From Lentzea sp. NEAU-D7 (GTDB taxonomy: Bacteria; Actinomycetota; Actinomycetes; Mycobacteriales; Pseudonocardiaceae): a stretch of 64,000 nt of DNA. The stretch covers positions 106,263 to 170,262 of the forward strand of contig NZ_JAPJDL010000021.1 in assembly GCF_026242055.1 (NCBI RefSeq), given 5' to 3'. Under the pieces are notes generated by a model. The model saw nothing but the letters and a program-made list of their open reading frames with translations, did not search any database and was not told the origin of the DNA. The position numbers and the translations under genes are program-made. Shown here in pieces: positions 51,206 through 59,818 of this stretch. Position 1 is the first letter of the stretch; each line of letters opens with the position of its first letter.

Positions 51206-52747
51206 CACGCTCGCGGTCTCCTCGCCCGCTGCCGAGATCAGCCGGTAGCGGGCGCGGCGGCCCTCGATGTCCAGCAGCGCCACGGAGTTGCCGAAGTGCG
51301 GGCCGCTGGTCTTGCGCCAGTGCACCAGGTCCTCCGGCACACCGGCCAGCGTCGCGAGCCGGCGGAACACCCGCGAGGCCGGGCGGGACCACGACAGCCG
51401 GAACCCCGGCCGCAGGAACTTCGGCGCCTCGTTGTGGATGGGCGAGCACACGAGCTGCGCGACCACGGCCTTGGTGGGCCTGGGGAACTCGGCCTCGGCG
51501 ACGTAGCTGTGGTGGACGTCGCCGGAGAGCACGCACACGGTGGCGGCGCCGTTGTTCGCGGCCTTCTCGATCATGCGGGAGAGCCGGTCGAACGACTCGC
51601 GGAACGCCGGCCAGTGCTCCAGGTCGACCGCCTGCCTGATCCCCTCTGCGGCCTTGCCCTGCCAGCCCGGCTTGCGCGCGCCGATCTCGTTGAGCGACTG
51701 GAAGTGGCTGAGCGCGTGCGGCATCAGCCACGGCAGCGACGAGCCGATCAGCAGGTGGTCGAAGTCACCCTCGGTGTTCCGCTCGATCCACTCGAACTCC
51801 TCGTCGCTGACCATCTGCCGCTTGCCCTCGTCGAGGATGCGGCCGGACCGCGTGTCGACCATGAGCAGCCTGACGCGGCCGAACTCGCGGCGGAAGCTCC
51901 ACCACGTCGACTTGCGGCCCTCCACCTCCTTGTCGGCCTCCTCGGCGAACTCCTCCAGCAACGGCAGCACGTCCGTGTCCTGGGCCTTCACCTTGGCGTA
52001 CAAGGGATTGCGCGCGAGCTCGTCGGGGCTGAGGTTGCCGAGGTGCTGGTAGACCCAGTAGGAGGAGATGGCGCCGCGGATCCTGTCGCGCCACCACGGC
52101 TTGTCCGCCATCTCCTTGCGCCACACCGCGGACGTGTTCCAGTCGTCGCGCACGTCGTGGTCGTCGAAGATCATCGCCGTCGGCACGACCGACAGCAGCC
52201 AGCGGATCTCCGGGTCGCCCCAGGTCTCGTGGTAGAGACGGGCGTACTCGCCGAAGTGCACGACCTCGCCGTCGGGTTCCTTCGTGCCGTTGCGACGCTC
52301 ACGCAGCCACTGCTTGGTGGCCTCGGTGGGTTCGTCGGCGTAGACCTGGTCTCCCAGCAGGACCAGCGCCTGCGGCCACGCCTCCTCCGGCAGCTCCATC
52401 AGCCGCTGCGCCAGCGCGTCGAGCGCGTCGGGGCCGACCGGCTGGTGCGGGGCGGCGCGGCACGACCCGAAGGCGATCTGGCGGACCTCACCGGTGCGGA
52501 TGACCGGTTTCGGGAAGCCGCTACCGGGTTCCGGCCAGACCAGCTCGTCGCCGAGCCTGACGTCGTACTCGGTGCGCGGGCCCAGGTTCTCCAGCCGGAC
52601 GAGCGCGAAGTGCTGCCTGCCCGCCTGGAACGTGCGCGCGGTGTGACCGGCGATCGTGACCTCGCACGAGGCGTCCGTCTCGACCCACACCGTCGCGGAC
52701 GTTGCGTCGACATATCTCAGGAGCGGTCCGAGCACCAGCTTCGCCAC
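51182..52747 (-). CDS. PhoD-like phosphodiesterase/phosphatase without signal peptide
   Basis: A 521-residue metallophosphoesterase of the PhoD family. Metal-ligand motifs are F-G-S-C-R, L-L-G-D-Q-V-Y-A-D-E, F-D-D-H-D-V-R-D-D-W and S-G-D-V-H-H-S-Y. Most PhoD proteins carry a Tat signal; none is seen here, so it is probably cytoplasmic. An N-terminal beta domain precedes the catalytic part. GTG 52747 is the chosen start; divergent from a VOC gene 24 bases away. Confidence 0.87.
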   Translation of the reverse strand: MAKLVLGPLLRYVDATSATVWVETDASCEVTIAGHTARTFQAGRQHFALVRLENLGPRTEYDVRLGDELVWPEPGSGFPKPVIRTGEVRQIAFGSCRAAPHQPVGPDALDALAQRLMELPEEAWPQALVLLGDQVYADEPTEATKQWLRERRNGTKEPDGEVVHFGEYARLYHETWGDPEIRWLLSVVPTAMIFDDHDVRDDWNTSAVWRKEMADKPWWRDRIRGAISSYWVYQHLGNLSPDELARNPLYAKVKAQDTDVLPLLEEFAEEADKEVEGRKSTWWSFRREFGRVRLLMVDTRSGRILDEGKRQMVSDEEFEWIERNTEGDFDHLLIGSSLPWLMPHALSHFQSLNEIGARKPGWQGKAAEGIRQAVDLEHWPAFRESFDRLSRMIEKAANNGAATVCVLSGDVHHSYVAEAEFPRPTKAVVAQLVCSPIHNEAPKFLRPGFRLSWSRPASRVFRRLATLAGVPEDLVHWRKTSGPHFGNSVALLDIEGRRARYRLISAAGEETASVLLGREPQ

Positions 52748-52771
52748 GCGCGAGACAGTACCCTCGCACGA

Positions 52772-53281
52772 GTGGAAATCACGTTCGAGGCGGCGGATCC
52801 CCCCGCGCTGGCCGCGTTCTGGTCCGAGTTCGCCGGTGACGAGATCGAGCTGACGTTCGTGTGGAGCGACATCCCGAAGATCGAGAAGAACCGGGTGCAC
52901 CTCGACCTGGCCTCGACGTCGCCCGAGCACCAGGCGGACATCGTGGCGCGGGCGCTGAAGCTCGGGGCCGAGCACGCCGACATCGGTCAGACCGACGTGC
53001 CGTGGGTGGTGCTGCGCGATCCGCAGGGCAACGAGTTCTGCGTCCTCGAACCGCGGCCCGAGTACCCCGGCGTGGTCGCGGCCGTCGTCGTCGACTCACC
53101 TGATCCGCTGGCGTCGGCCGAGGCGACCGGGCACCCGGTGGTGCGCAGCGGTGACGGCTTCGCCTCGGTGCGGCCCGAGCCGGGTCCGTGGCTCGAGTTC
53201 GTGCGGACCGACGACCCGGAGCCGATCACGAACCGCGTGCGCGTCCGCTACGCCGATCCCGCTCAGCGCGCTTCGCTCTGA
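52772..53281 (+). CDS. VOC-family (glyoxalase-like) protein
   Basis: A 169-residue VOC-fold protein: two beta-alpha-beta-beta-beta modules, with D-P-Q-G-N-E-F-C-V-L-E at the end of the first. A glyoxalase_6-type function cannot be specified. GTG start at 52772; the track upstream is a shadow of the phosphatase. The 3' end overlaps the next reverse gene by 56 bases. Confidence 0.8.
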   Translation: MEITFEAADPPALAAFWSEFAGDEIELTFVWSDIPKIEKNRVHLDLASTSPEHQADIVARALKLGAEHADIGQTDVPWVVLRDPQGNEFCVLEPRPEYPGVVAAVVVDSPDPLASAEATGHPVVRSGDGFASVRPEPGPWLEFVRTDDPEPITNRVRVRYADPAQRASL

Positions 53282-53627
53282 AGTCCGCTATGTCGGACAG
53301 CACCCTGCCGCCCTGGTCCACGAGAAACGCCTCCAGCAGGTCGAGCATCCTGTCGGTGAGCGGGGTCCCCAGCTCGGCGGGTATCTGGCCCAGGCCCTTG
53401 TCGAAGACGTCCGGCATCACTTCGGCCGCGACCAGGTAGTGCCAGACGATGGGCGACCCGGCTTGCCCGGTCCGCGACGCCACGTACTCCTGGAACCCCT
53501 CCAGCGGCACTCCGTCGAACGCCGCCTCGTAGCCGTGGACGAAGGCGACCGCCGTCCCGTAGCGGTCGTCCGGCAGGTACATCCCGCGCCGGTGCCGCAG
53601 GTGGAAACACAGCTCGGACAGGTCCAT
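53226..53627 (-). CDS. conserved hypothetical protein
   Basis: A 133-residue soluble protein, not recognised. The N-terminus is M-D-L-S-E-L-C-F-H-L-R-H-R-R-G; the C-terminus is basic. Helical content is high, with no signal or membrane helix. It overlaps the VOC gene by 56 bases tail to tail; the normal GC skew of codons supports coding. The perfect palindrome of copy E lies 25 bases upstream. Confidence 0.65.
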   Translation of the reverse strand: MDLSELCFHLRHRRGMYLPDDRYGTAVAFVHGYEAAFDGVPLEGFQEYVASRTGQAGSPIVWHYLVAAEVMPDVFDKGLGQIPAELGTPLTDRMLDLLEAFLVDQGGRVLSDIADFRAKRAERDRRSGRARGS

Positions 53628-53651
53628 CGTTCAACCATTTCGCCAGGCTCA

Positions 53652-53691
53652 TGCAAAGAACGTTTGCGGACGTCCGCAAACGTTCTTTGCA
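53652..53691. repeat. hairpin repeat, copy E: perfect 40-bp palindrome
   Basis: A spacerless palindrome: bases 53652-53671 are exactly the reverse complement of 53672-53691. Each half ends in GTCCGCAAACGTTCTTTGCA on one strand, related to the right arms of copies B and D. Lies 46 bases after the DUF885 stop on that transcript and 24 bases upstream of the next gene. Confidence 0.95.
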
Positions 53692-53737
53692 CAAGAGGTG
53701 ATCAGCGCAGGTCAGAGGCCTGCGCGCAGAGCTGTGG

Positions 53738-55390
53738 TCAGAGGGCGGCCAACCGTTCACGAAGGGTGTCGAGGCCCATCGCGCCCATCTCCAGGGCTTC
53801 CTTGTGGAAGCGCTTGAGGTCGAAGTCGGCGCCCTTGCGGGTCCGCGCGTCCTCGCGGGCGGCGAGCCACAGGCGCTCGCCGATCTTGTACGCCGGCGCC
53901 TGGCCCGGCCAGCCGAGGTAGCGGTCGATCTCGTCGCGGATGTGCGCGGGCTCCGACAGGGTGCGGGTCATCATGAACTCGAGGCCGAGCTCCGGGGTCC
54001 AGCGCTCGCCGGGGTGGAAGCCCGTGCCGGCCGGGATCTCCAGCTCCAGGTGCATGCCGATGTCGATGATCACGCGCGCCGCGCGGAACAGGTGCGCGTC
54101 GAGCATGCCGAGCAGGTCGCCGTCGTCGTCGAGGTAGCCGAGCTCGCGCATGAGGCGTTCCGCGTAGAGCGCCCAGCCCTCGCCGTGGCCCGACACCCAG
54201 CACATCAGGCGCTGGAAATCGTTGAGCGTCTCGGACTGGTACACCGCCGTCGCGCACTGGAGGTGGTGACCCGGCACGCCCTCGTGGTAGACCGTCGAGG
54301 TCTCGCGCCACGTCGGGAACACCGACTTGCCCTCGGCGATCGACCACCACATGCGGCCGGGGCGGGAGAAGTCCGCGGTCGGCTGCGTGTAGTAGGCGCC
54401 GACGGCACCGCCGGGCGGGGCGATCCTGCACTCGAGGTTCATCAGCGCGCCCGGCAGGTCGAAGTGCACGTCGCGCAGGTCGAGCAGGGCCTTGTCGGAC
54501 AGCTCCTGCATCCACGCCTGCAGGCCGTCCTTGCCGTGCACCTGGTAGCGCGGGTGCTCGTCGAGGAACGCGGCGGTCTCCGCCAGGGTGGCGCCGGGCT
54601 TGAGCCGCGAAGCCACCTCCTTCATCTCCGCCTCGATGCCGAGGAACTCCTCCCAGCCCCACGCGTAGGCCTCGGCCAGGTCGAGCCGCGAGCCGGTGAA
54701 GTAGCGCGAGCCGAGGCGGTAGCGCTCCTCGCCGACCGCGTCCTTCGTCGGCGCCTGAGGAGCCAGCGTCGTGCGGAGGAACGAGGCGAAGTCCGCGTAG
54801 GCGGCGGCAGCGGCCGTGGCACCGGCGTCGAGAGAGGAGCGCACGGAACCGTCGACGTCGGCGGAGGCGGCGAACGGGCCGAAGAACGTCGAGGCGAACG
54901 TGTCGCACTGCTTGGCGACCTGGGTGACCTGACGCAATGCGGAGACGTGGCCGCGAGAGGCGGCGTGCGAGAGAGAGGCGCGCAGGCCGTCCAGTGCGGC
55001 GGGCACGGCGGACAGGCGGCGGCCGATGGTGGCCCACTGCTCCGGCGTGTCGGTCGGCATCTGGTCGAAGATGTCGCGCACGGACTGGATCGGGCTCGCG
55101 ATGACGTTCAGCGAGGACTCGGTCTGGCCGGCCTCGTACAGCTCGTGCTCCAGGCCCGTGCGTTCCAGGAAGACGGCGCGCGCCGCTTCCTCGGAGGCAT
55201 CCGCGGGCTGGGCGGCGGTGACGGCGGCGAGCGCGCGGACGGCGAGTTCGTCGCGCGCCGCGTGTCCTTCCGGGGAGAGGTCCGTCAGCTGGTCGTCGGA
55301 ACCCGCGAAGCCCAGGCTCGTGGCCGCGATGGGGTCGAGCGCCACGTAGTCGCGGACGAATTCGTTGCTGATCTCGTGCACGGATGCCAT
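53738..55390 (-). CDS. DUF885 family metallopeptidase-like protein
   Basis: A 550-residue DUF885 protein. The zinc motif is H-E-G-V-P-G-H-H-L (H-E-x3-H-H). Family members are zinc-dependent carboxypeptidase- or oligopeptidase-like enzymes in the cytoplasm. No signal peptide is seen. Single gene; ATG or GTG start at 55390. Confidence 0.88.
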   Translation of the reverse strand: MASVHEISNEFVRDYVALDPIAATSLGFAGSDDQLTDLSPEGHAARDELAVRALAAVTAAQPADASEEAARAVFLERTGLEHELYEAGQTESSLNVIASPIQSVRDIFDQMPTDTPEQWATIGRRLSAVPAALDGLRASLSHAASRGHVSALRQVTQVAKQCDTFASTFFGPFAASADVDGSVRSSLDAGATAAAAAYADFASFLRTTLAPQAPTKDAVGEERYRLGSRYFTGSRLDLAEAYAWGWEEFLGIEAEMKEVASRLKPGATLAETAAFLDEHPRYQVHGKDGLQAWMQELSDKALLDLRDVHFDLPGALMNLECRIAPPGGAVGAYYTQPTADFSRPGRMWWSIAEGKSVFPTWRETSTVYHEGVPGHHLQCATAVYQSETLNDFQRLMCWVSGHGEGWALYAERLMRELGYLDDDGDLLGMLDAHLFRAARVIIDIGMHLELEIPAGTGFHPGERWTPELGLEFMMTRTLSEPAHIRDEIDRYLGWPGQAPAYKIGERLWLAAREDARTRKGADFDLKRFHKEALEMGAMGLDTLRERLAAL

Positions 55391-55489
55391 GCGCCGAGAC
55401 GCTACCTCGCGCCTCTCGACACCAAAAGGTAGTTAGTCAAGCTCACGACCTTCGGAGGGGAACTGCGTCGTTCGGGCCGTGCTGGCAGG

Positions 55490-56152
55490 ATGTCCGCCGT
55501 GCGTCGTTCCCGGGCACTGCTGCTGCCGGTCTTCTTGCTGCTCACCCTGTTTTCGCTGAGCGGCTGCGTTCGCGTGTACGCCGCCATGGCCGTGTCCGAC
55601 GACGACCGCATCTCCGGCGAGATCGTCGCGGCCACGCCACCGACGCAGGACAACGACCCCGGTCCGCAGCTCAAGGTGCCGCCGGAGCTCGCGAGCCGCG
55701 TCACCACCAAGCCGTACCGGGTGGAGTCGTACGCGGGCACGCAGCTGTTCTTCAACGGCCTGTCGTTCGACGAGATGCGGACGCTGTCGTCGTCCACCAG
55801 CTCGTCGAACAGCCGCTACAGCCTCAACTTCCGCCGGTCGGGTGATCTTGTCACGCTCTCGGGGTCGGTCGACCTGACCCAGGTGCCCGTGGAACGCGCG
55901 GACATCCAGATCAAGGTCAGCTTCCCGGGCAAGATCGTGAACACCAACGGCCGCGAGGAGGAGAACAACACGATCGCGTGGTCTCCGAAGCCCGGTCAGG
56001 CCTCGATGCTGCAGGCCACCGTGCAGTACGCGGGCGAGAACTCCAGCTCGTTCTTCGGCTGGGCGCTGCTGGTCGCCGGGCTCACCGGCGGTGCCGCGCT
56101 GATCGTCGTCGTGCTCGCGCTCATCGCGCACAAACGCAACGTCACGCTCTAG
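55490..56152 (+). CDS. lppM: LppM-like lipoprotein (DUF3153)
   Basis: A 220-residue lipoprotein with lipobox L-S-G-C (Cys26), a beta-rich exported domain and a C-terminal membrane helix (about 187-210) with basic tail H-K-R-N-V-T-L. It corresponds to LppM (Rv2171) of mycobacteria, which influences phagosome interaction and lipoglycan traffic there. The position before metF-idsA-mptA agrees. Its stop shares CTAG with the convergent metF stop. ATG 55490 or GTG 55499. Confidence 0.85.
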   Translation: MSAVRRSRALLLPVFLLLTLFSLSGCVRVYAAMAVSDDDRISGEIVAATPPTQDNDPGPQLKVPPELASRVTTKPYRVESYAGTQLFFNGLSFDEMRTLSSSTSSSNSRYSLNFRRSGDLVTLSGSVDLTQVPVERADIQIKVSFPGKIVNTNGREEENNTIAWSPKPGQASMLQATVQYAGENSSSFFGWALLVAGLTGGAALIVVVLALIAHKRNVTL

Positions 56153-57030
56153 GCGCGCGTCACCAGGCCCAGGCGCCCCAGGACCTCCTTCGTCGCCTTG
56201 GACCTGTTCATCGTGTAGAAGTGCAGCGCGGGAACGCCCTCGTCGAGCAGCCGCTGGCACATCTCGGTCGCGATGTCGATGCCGGTCGCCCGGAACCCCG
56301 TCACGTCGTCCGCGTACGGCTCCAGCCGTCGGGAGACCTCCGGCGGCAGGTCGGCGCCGGACAGCTCCACGATCTTGGCCAGGCCGCGCGGCGAGAGCAT
56401 CGGCATGATCCCGGGCAGGATCGCCGCGGAACAGCCCGCGGCCGCCACCCTGTCGCGCATCCGCAGGAACGGCTCCGGCGCGTGGAACAGCTGGGCCACC
56501 GCGTAGTCGGCGCCCGCGTTGAGCTTGCGCAGCAGGAACTTGAGGTCGGTGTCGAGGTCGCCCGAACGCGGGTGCCCGTACGGGAACGCCGCCACGCCCA
56601 CGCAGAAGTCGCCGAGCTCGCGGACCAGCCGCACCAGCTCGTCGGCGTAGTTGAGACCTTCCGGGTGCGCGACCCACTCGCCCATCGGGTCGCCGGGAGG
56701 GTCGCCGCGCAGCGCCAGGATGTTGCGCACGCCGATCGCCGCGTACCAGCCGATGACGTTGCGCAGCTCCGCCACCGAGTGCTCGACGGCGGTGAGGTGC
56801 GCGACGGGGAGCAGCGTCGTCTCCTGCGCGATGCGGCCGGTGGCGCGGATCGTGCGGTCCCGGCGCGACCCGCCGGCGCCGTAGGTGATCGACACGAACG
56901 CCGGGTCGAGGCCTTCCAGCTCGCGGACGGCCTTCCAGAGGACCTTCTCGTCCTCCGCGTCCCGGGGAGGCAGGAACTCCACCGAGAACTTGGGTGACTC
57001 ACCCCGGAGTCGCTCCACCACCGACGTCAT
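56149..57030 (-). CDS. metF: methylenetetrahydrofolate reductase
   Basis: A 293-residue MetF that reduces 5,10-methylene- to 5-methyl-tetrahydrofolate for methionine synthesis. Catalytic-site segments are F-S-V-E-F-L-P-P (with the catalytic Glu), S-I-T-Y-G-A-G-G, L-A-L-R-G-D-P-P and A-Q-L-F. A conventional flavin-type MetF rather than the reduced mycobacterial form. It lies between lppM and idsA as Rv2172c does. Confidence 0.95.
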   Translation of the reverse strand: MTSVVERLRGESPKFSVEFLPPRDAEDEKVLWKAVRELEGLDPAFVSITYGAGGSRRDRTIRATGRIAQETTLLPVAHLTAVEHSVAELRNVIGWYAAIGVRNILALRGDPPGDPMGEWVAHPEGLNYADELVRLVRELGDFCVGVAAFPYGHPRSGDLDTDLKFLLRKLNAGADYAVAQLFHAPEPFLRMRDRVAAAGCSAAILPGIMPMLSPRGLAKIVELSGADLPPEVSRRLEPYADDVTGFRATGIDIATEMCQRLLDEGVPALHFYTMNRSKATKEVLGRLGLVTRA

Positions 57031-57133
57031 GGGACCAACACTAGTGGGTCTTCCGCCAGGTGAGACTCCTGCTCACCATGTGGTACACGGCCCCGACATG
57101 CGGGTGGCCCCGGACACAGCGGACCATGGACGT

Positions 57134-58201
57134 GTGTCCCACCACCCCATCGACGTCGCCCTGCCCCAGCACGTCGAAGCAGCGTTGACCACGTACCTGG
57201 CCTCCCGCCGCGCGTCCGGCGAGGCGATGGACCCGAGCTTCGCGAGCGCCGTCGACGCGCTCTCCGGCTTCGTGCTGGGCGGCGGCAAGCGCATCCGCCC
57301 GACGTACGCGTGGTGGGGCTGGCGCGCGGCCGGGGGCGATCCCGACGGCGACCTCGCGGAAGAGGTGCTCACGGCGGTCAGCTCGCTGGAGCTGATCCAG
57401 GCGTGCGCGCTGATCCACGACGACCTGATGGACGCCTCGTCGGTGCGGCGGGGCAAGCCGACCGTGCACATCGCGTTCGGCACGCGGCACCGCGAGCAGG
57501 GCTGGCTCGGCTCGCCGGAGCGGTTCGGCATGTCGGCGGCCGTGCTGATCGGCGACGTCGCGCTGGCGTGGGCGGACGACATGCTCTTCGCCGCCGGGCT
57601 GCCGTCCGAGGTGCTGCGCCGGATGAGCGAGCCGTGGCGGGACATGCGCACCGAGATGCTCGCGGGCCAGTACCTCGACGTGCTGACTCAGGCCAGGGGT
57701 GACTCGTCCCCCGACGCCGCGTTGCGCATCGACAGGCTCAAGACCGCCGCCTACACCGTCGAACGGCCGCTGCACATGGGCGCGGCGATGGCGGGCGGCT
57801 CGCCCGAGCTGATCGACGGGCTGCGCGCGTTCGGTGCCGACATCGGCGTCGCCTTCCAGCTGCGCGACGACCTGCTCGGCGTGTTCGGCGACCCCGAGGT
57901 GACCGGCAAGCCCGCCGGCGACGACCTCGCCGAGGGCAAGCGCACGCTGCTCGTCGCGCTCGGCATGCAGTTCGGCGCCGACGTGCTGGACACGGCCCTC
58001 GGCAAGCCCGACCTCGACCTCGGCACCGTCGAGGAGGTCCGGCGCGCGCTCGTGGACGTCGGCGCCGTCGACGCCGTCGAGGAGCGCATCGAGGAACTGA
58101 CGAAGAGCGCGCTGGCCGCCCTCGACGACGCTCCCGTGGCCGAACCGGCCGCCACCAAGCTCGCCGACCTCGCGATCAGTTCGACGAAGCGGACCTTCTG
58201 A
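57134..58201 (+). CDS. idsA: geranylgeranyl/polyprenyl diphosphate synthase
   Basis: About 355 residues of E-type prenyltransferase. The first Asp-rich motif is I-H-D-D-L-M-D, the second is Q-L-R-D-D-L-L; G-G-K-R-I-R-P is the isopentenyl-diphosphate site. It makes medium-chain prenyl diphosphate such as GGPP. GTG 57134 is the likely start; ATG 57098 is an alternative. It is upstream of the phytoene synthase gene that could use GGPP. Confidence 0.92.
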   Translation: MSHHPIDVALPQHVEAALTTYLASRRASGEAMDPSFASAVDALSGFVLGGGKRIRPTYAWWGWRAAGGDPDGDLAEEVLTAVSSLELIQACALIHDDLMDASSVRRGKPTVHIAFGTRHREQGWLGSPERFGMSAAVLIGDVALAWADDMLFAAGLPSEVLRRMSEPWRDMRTEMLAGQYLDVLTQARGDSSPDAALRIDRLKTAAYTVERPLHMGAAMAGGSPELIDGLRAFGADIGVAFQLRDDLLGVFGDPEVTGKPAGDDLAEGKRTLLVALGMQFGADVLDTALGKPDLDLGTVEEVRRALVDVGAVDAVEERIEELTKSALAALDDAPVAEPAATKLADLAISSTKRTF

Positions 58202-58303
58202 GTCGATCATGGGCGTCTCGCGCCCGGGGTTGATTAAGTCCTCGTGACCGTGTGGGCCGTTGCTTGCTGACGCTTACGCGCGTTGTGCAACGATGTTCGG
58301 GCG

Positions 58304-59818
58304 ATGGCAGCAACTCCGTCCCCACCCCGCACGAGCTCCGAGGCGTCGATACAGGAGCTTCAACCAGTCGTGCGCACGAACACCTACGCCATCCCCATCC
58401 GCACGACCATGCTCGGCCTGCTGGGCGTGGCACTGATCGCGCTCGGGGGCATGGGTGCCGGCGCGATCCTGGAGCGCGACCCGCTGCTCGCCCAGGTCGG
58501 GCTGAGCTGGCTGCGCTACGGCCACGGCCGCGACCTCGCGAGCATGGTCCTGTACCTCGGGCTGGGCCTCGTCATCTGGGCGTGGATCCGGCTCGGCCGC
58601 CTCGTGCGGTGGGGCGAGATCGGCGACTTCGCGGTTCTCGTCGCGGTCACGGTCTGGACGTTGCCGCTGCTCTTCGCGCCGCCGCTGTTCAGCAAGGACA
58701 TCTACAGCTACCTGGCCCAGGGCCAGCTCGCGCTGAGCGGCTACGACCCGTACACGGTCGGGCCCGCCGTCCTGCAGAGCACGCTCAGCGAGAACGTCAG
58801 CTGGGTGTGGCAGCACACGCCGGCGCCGTACGGACCGTTGTTCATCCTGATCGCCAAGGCGATCGTCTGGGCCACGGACGCGAGCGTCATCCTCGGCGTC
58901 GTCACCATGCGCCTGTCCCTCGCGGGCGGCCTGGTGCTGCTGTGCTGGGCGCTGCCGGGCCTGAGCAGGCACCTGGGCGGCAAGTCGGCGATCGCGCTGT
59001 GGCTGGTCGCGGCGAACCCGCTGGTGCTGATCCACCTGATCGGCGGCGCGCACAACGACCTGCTGATGATCGGGCTGATGGCCGCCGGCGTGCTGCTGGT
59101 GCTCGACCGCAGGCACGTGCTCGGCTTCGTGCTGCTCGCCCTCGCGTTCTCGGTGAAGGCGACGGCGGTCGTGATCGTGCCGTTCCTCGTCTGGATCTGG
59201 GCCGCGCGCCTGGACGGCGACAAGCGTGCCCAGTTCCGCAAGGCGCTACTGCCCGGCCTCGCCGCGTTCCTCGGCACGTTCGCGGTGTGCACGGTCGTCG
59301 CCGGGGTGAACCTCGGCTGGATCCCGGCGCTGCGCAGCTCGTCGATGATCATCAACTGGCTGTCGCTGCCGAGCGCGGTCGGCGACTTCGTGCGCATGGT
59401 CGTGAACTGGTTCGTCTACGTCGACGGCGGCATCTTCCTCGGCGTGGCGCGGGCGCTGGGCTCCGTGGTGCTGATCTGGATCGCCTACACGCAGTGGTGG
59501 GCGGCGCGCGACGGCGAGGTGCGCGACGCCATCCGGCGCGGTGCGCTGACGATGCTGGCCGTGGCGCTGCTGTCGCCCGCGACGCTGCCCTGGTACTTCA
59601 GCTGGCCGCTGGCGCTGGCCGCCGGGTTCGCGTGGAGCACGGGCGCGCTGGTCACGGTGACGGTCGCGTCGCTGTTCCTGCTGCTGGTGACGTTCCCGAA
59701 CGGCGACACGGCGCTCTACTCGTGGGGCTACCTGTTCTTCGCGCTGGTGGTGTCGGGTCTCGCGGCGCGGTCGCTGGTGAAGCCGGACCCGTTCGGCCTG
59801 TCCACCCGCTACGAATGA
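58304..59818 (+). CDS. mptA: polyprenol-phosphomannose alpha-1,6-mannosyltransferase
   Basis: A 504-residue GT-C type membrane mannosyltransferase with about 12 helices and the conserved loop F-S-K-D-I-Y-S-Y-L-A-Q-G, where the Asp is catalytic in the family. It extends the mannan core of lipomannan and lipoarabinomannan using polyprenol phosphomannose. Synteny (idsA upstream) and similarity to Rv2174 favour MptA over MptB. It overlaps the phytoene synthase start as ATGA. Confidence 0.87.
   Translation: MAATPSPPRTSSEASIQELQPVVRTNTYAIPIRTTMLGLLGVALIALGGMGAGAILERDPLLAQVGLSWLRYGHGRDLASMVLYLGLGLVIWAWIRLGRLVRWGEIGDFAVLVAVTVWTLPLLFAPPLFSKDIYSYLAQGQLALSGYDPYTVGPAVLQSTLSENVSWVWQHTPAPYGPLFILIAKAIVWATDASVILGVVTMRLSLAGGLVLLCWALPGLSRHLGGKSAIALWLVAANPLVLIHLIGGAHNDLLMIGLMAAGVLLVLDRRHVLGFVLLALAFSVKATAVVIVPFLVWIWAARLDGDKRAQFRKALLPGLAAFLGTFAVCTVVAGVNLGWIPALRSSSMIINWLSLPSAVGDFVRMVVNWFVYVDGGIFLGVARALGSVVLIWIAYTQWWAARDGEVRDAIRRGALTMLAVALLSPATLPWYFSWPLALAAGFAWSTGALVTVTVASLFLLLVTFPNGDTALYSWGYLFFALVVSGLAARSLVKPDPFGLSTRYE

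Noticed and set aside
51296..52771. Upstream extension of the VOC frame
   Set aside because: It lies antisense to the PhoD-like gene and lacks any recognisable domain; the VOC domain begins at 52772.
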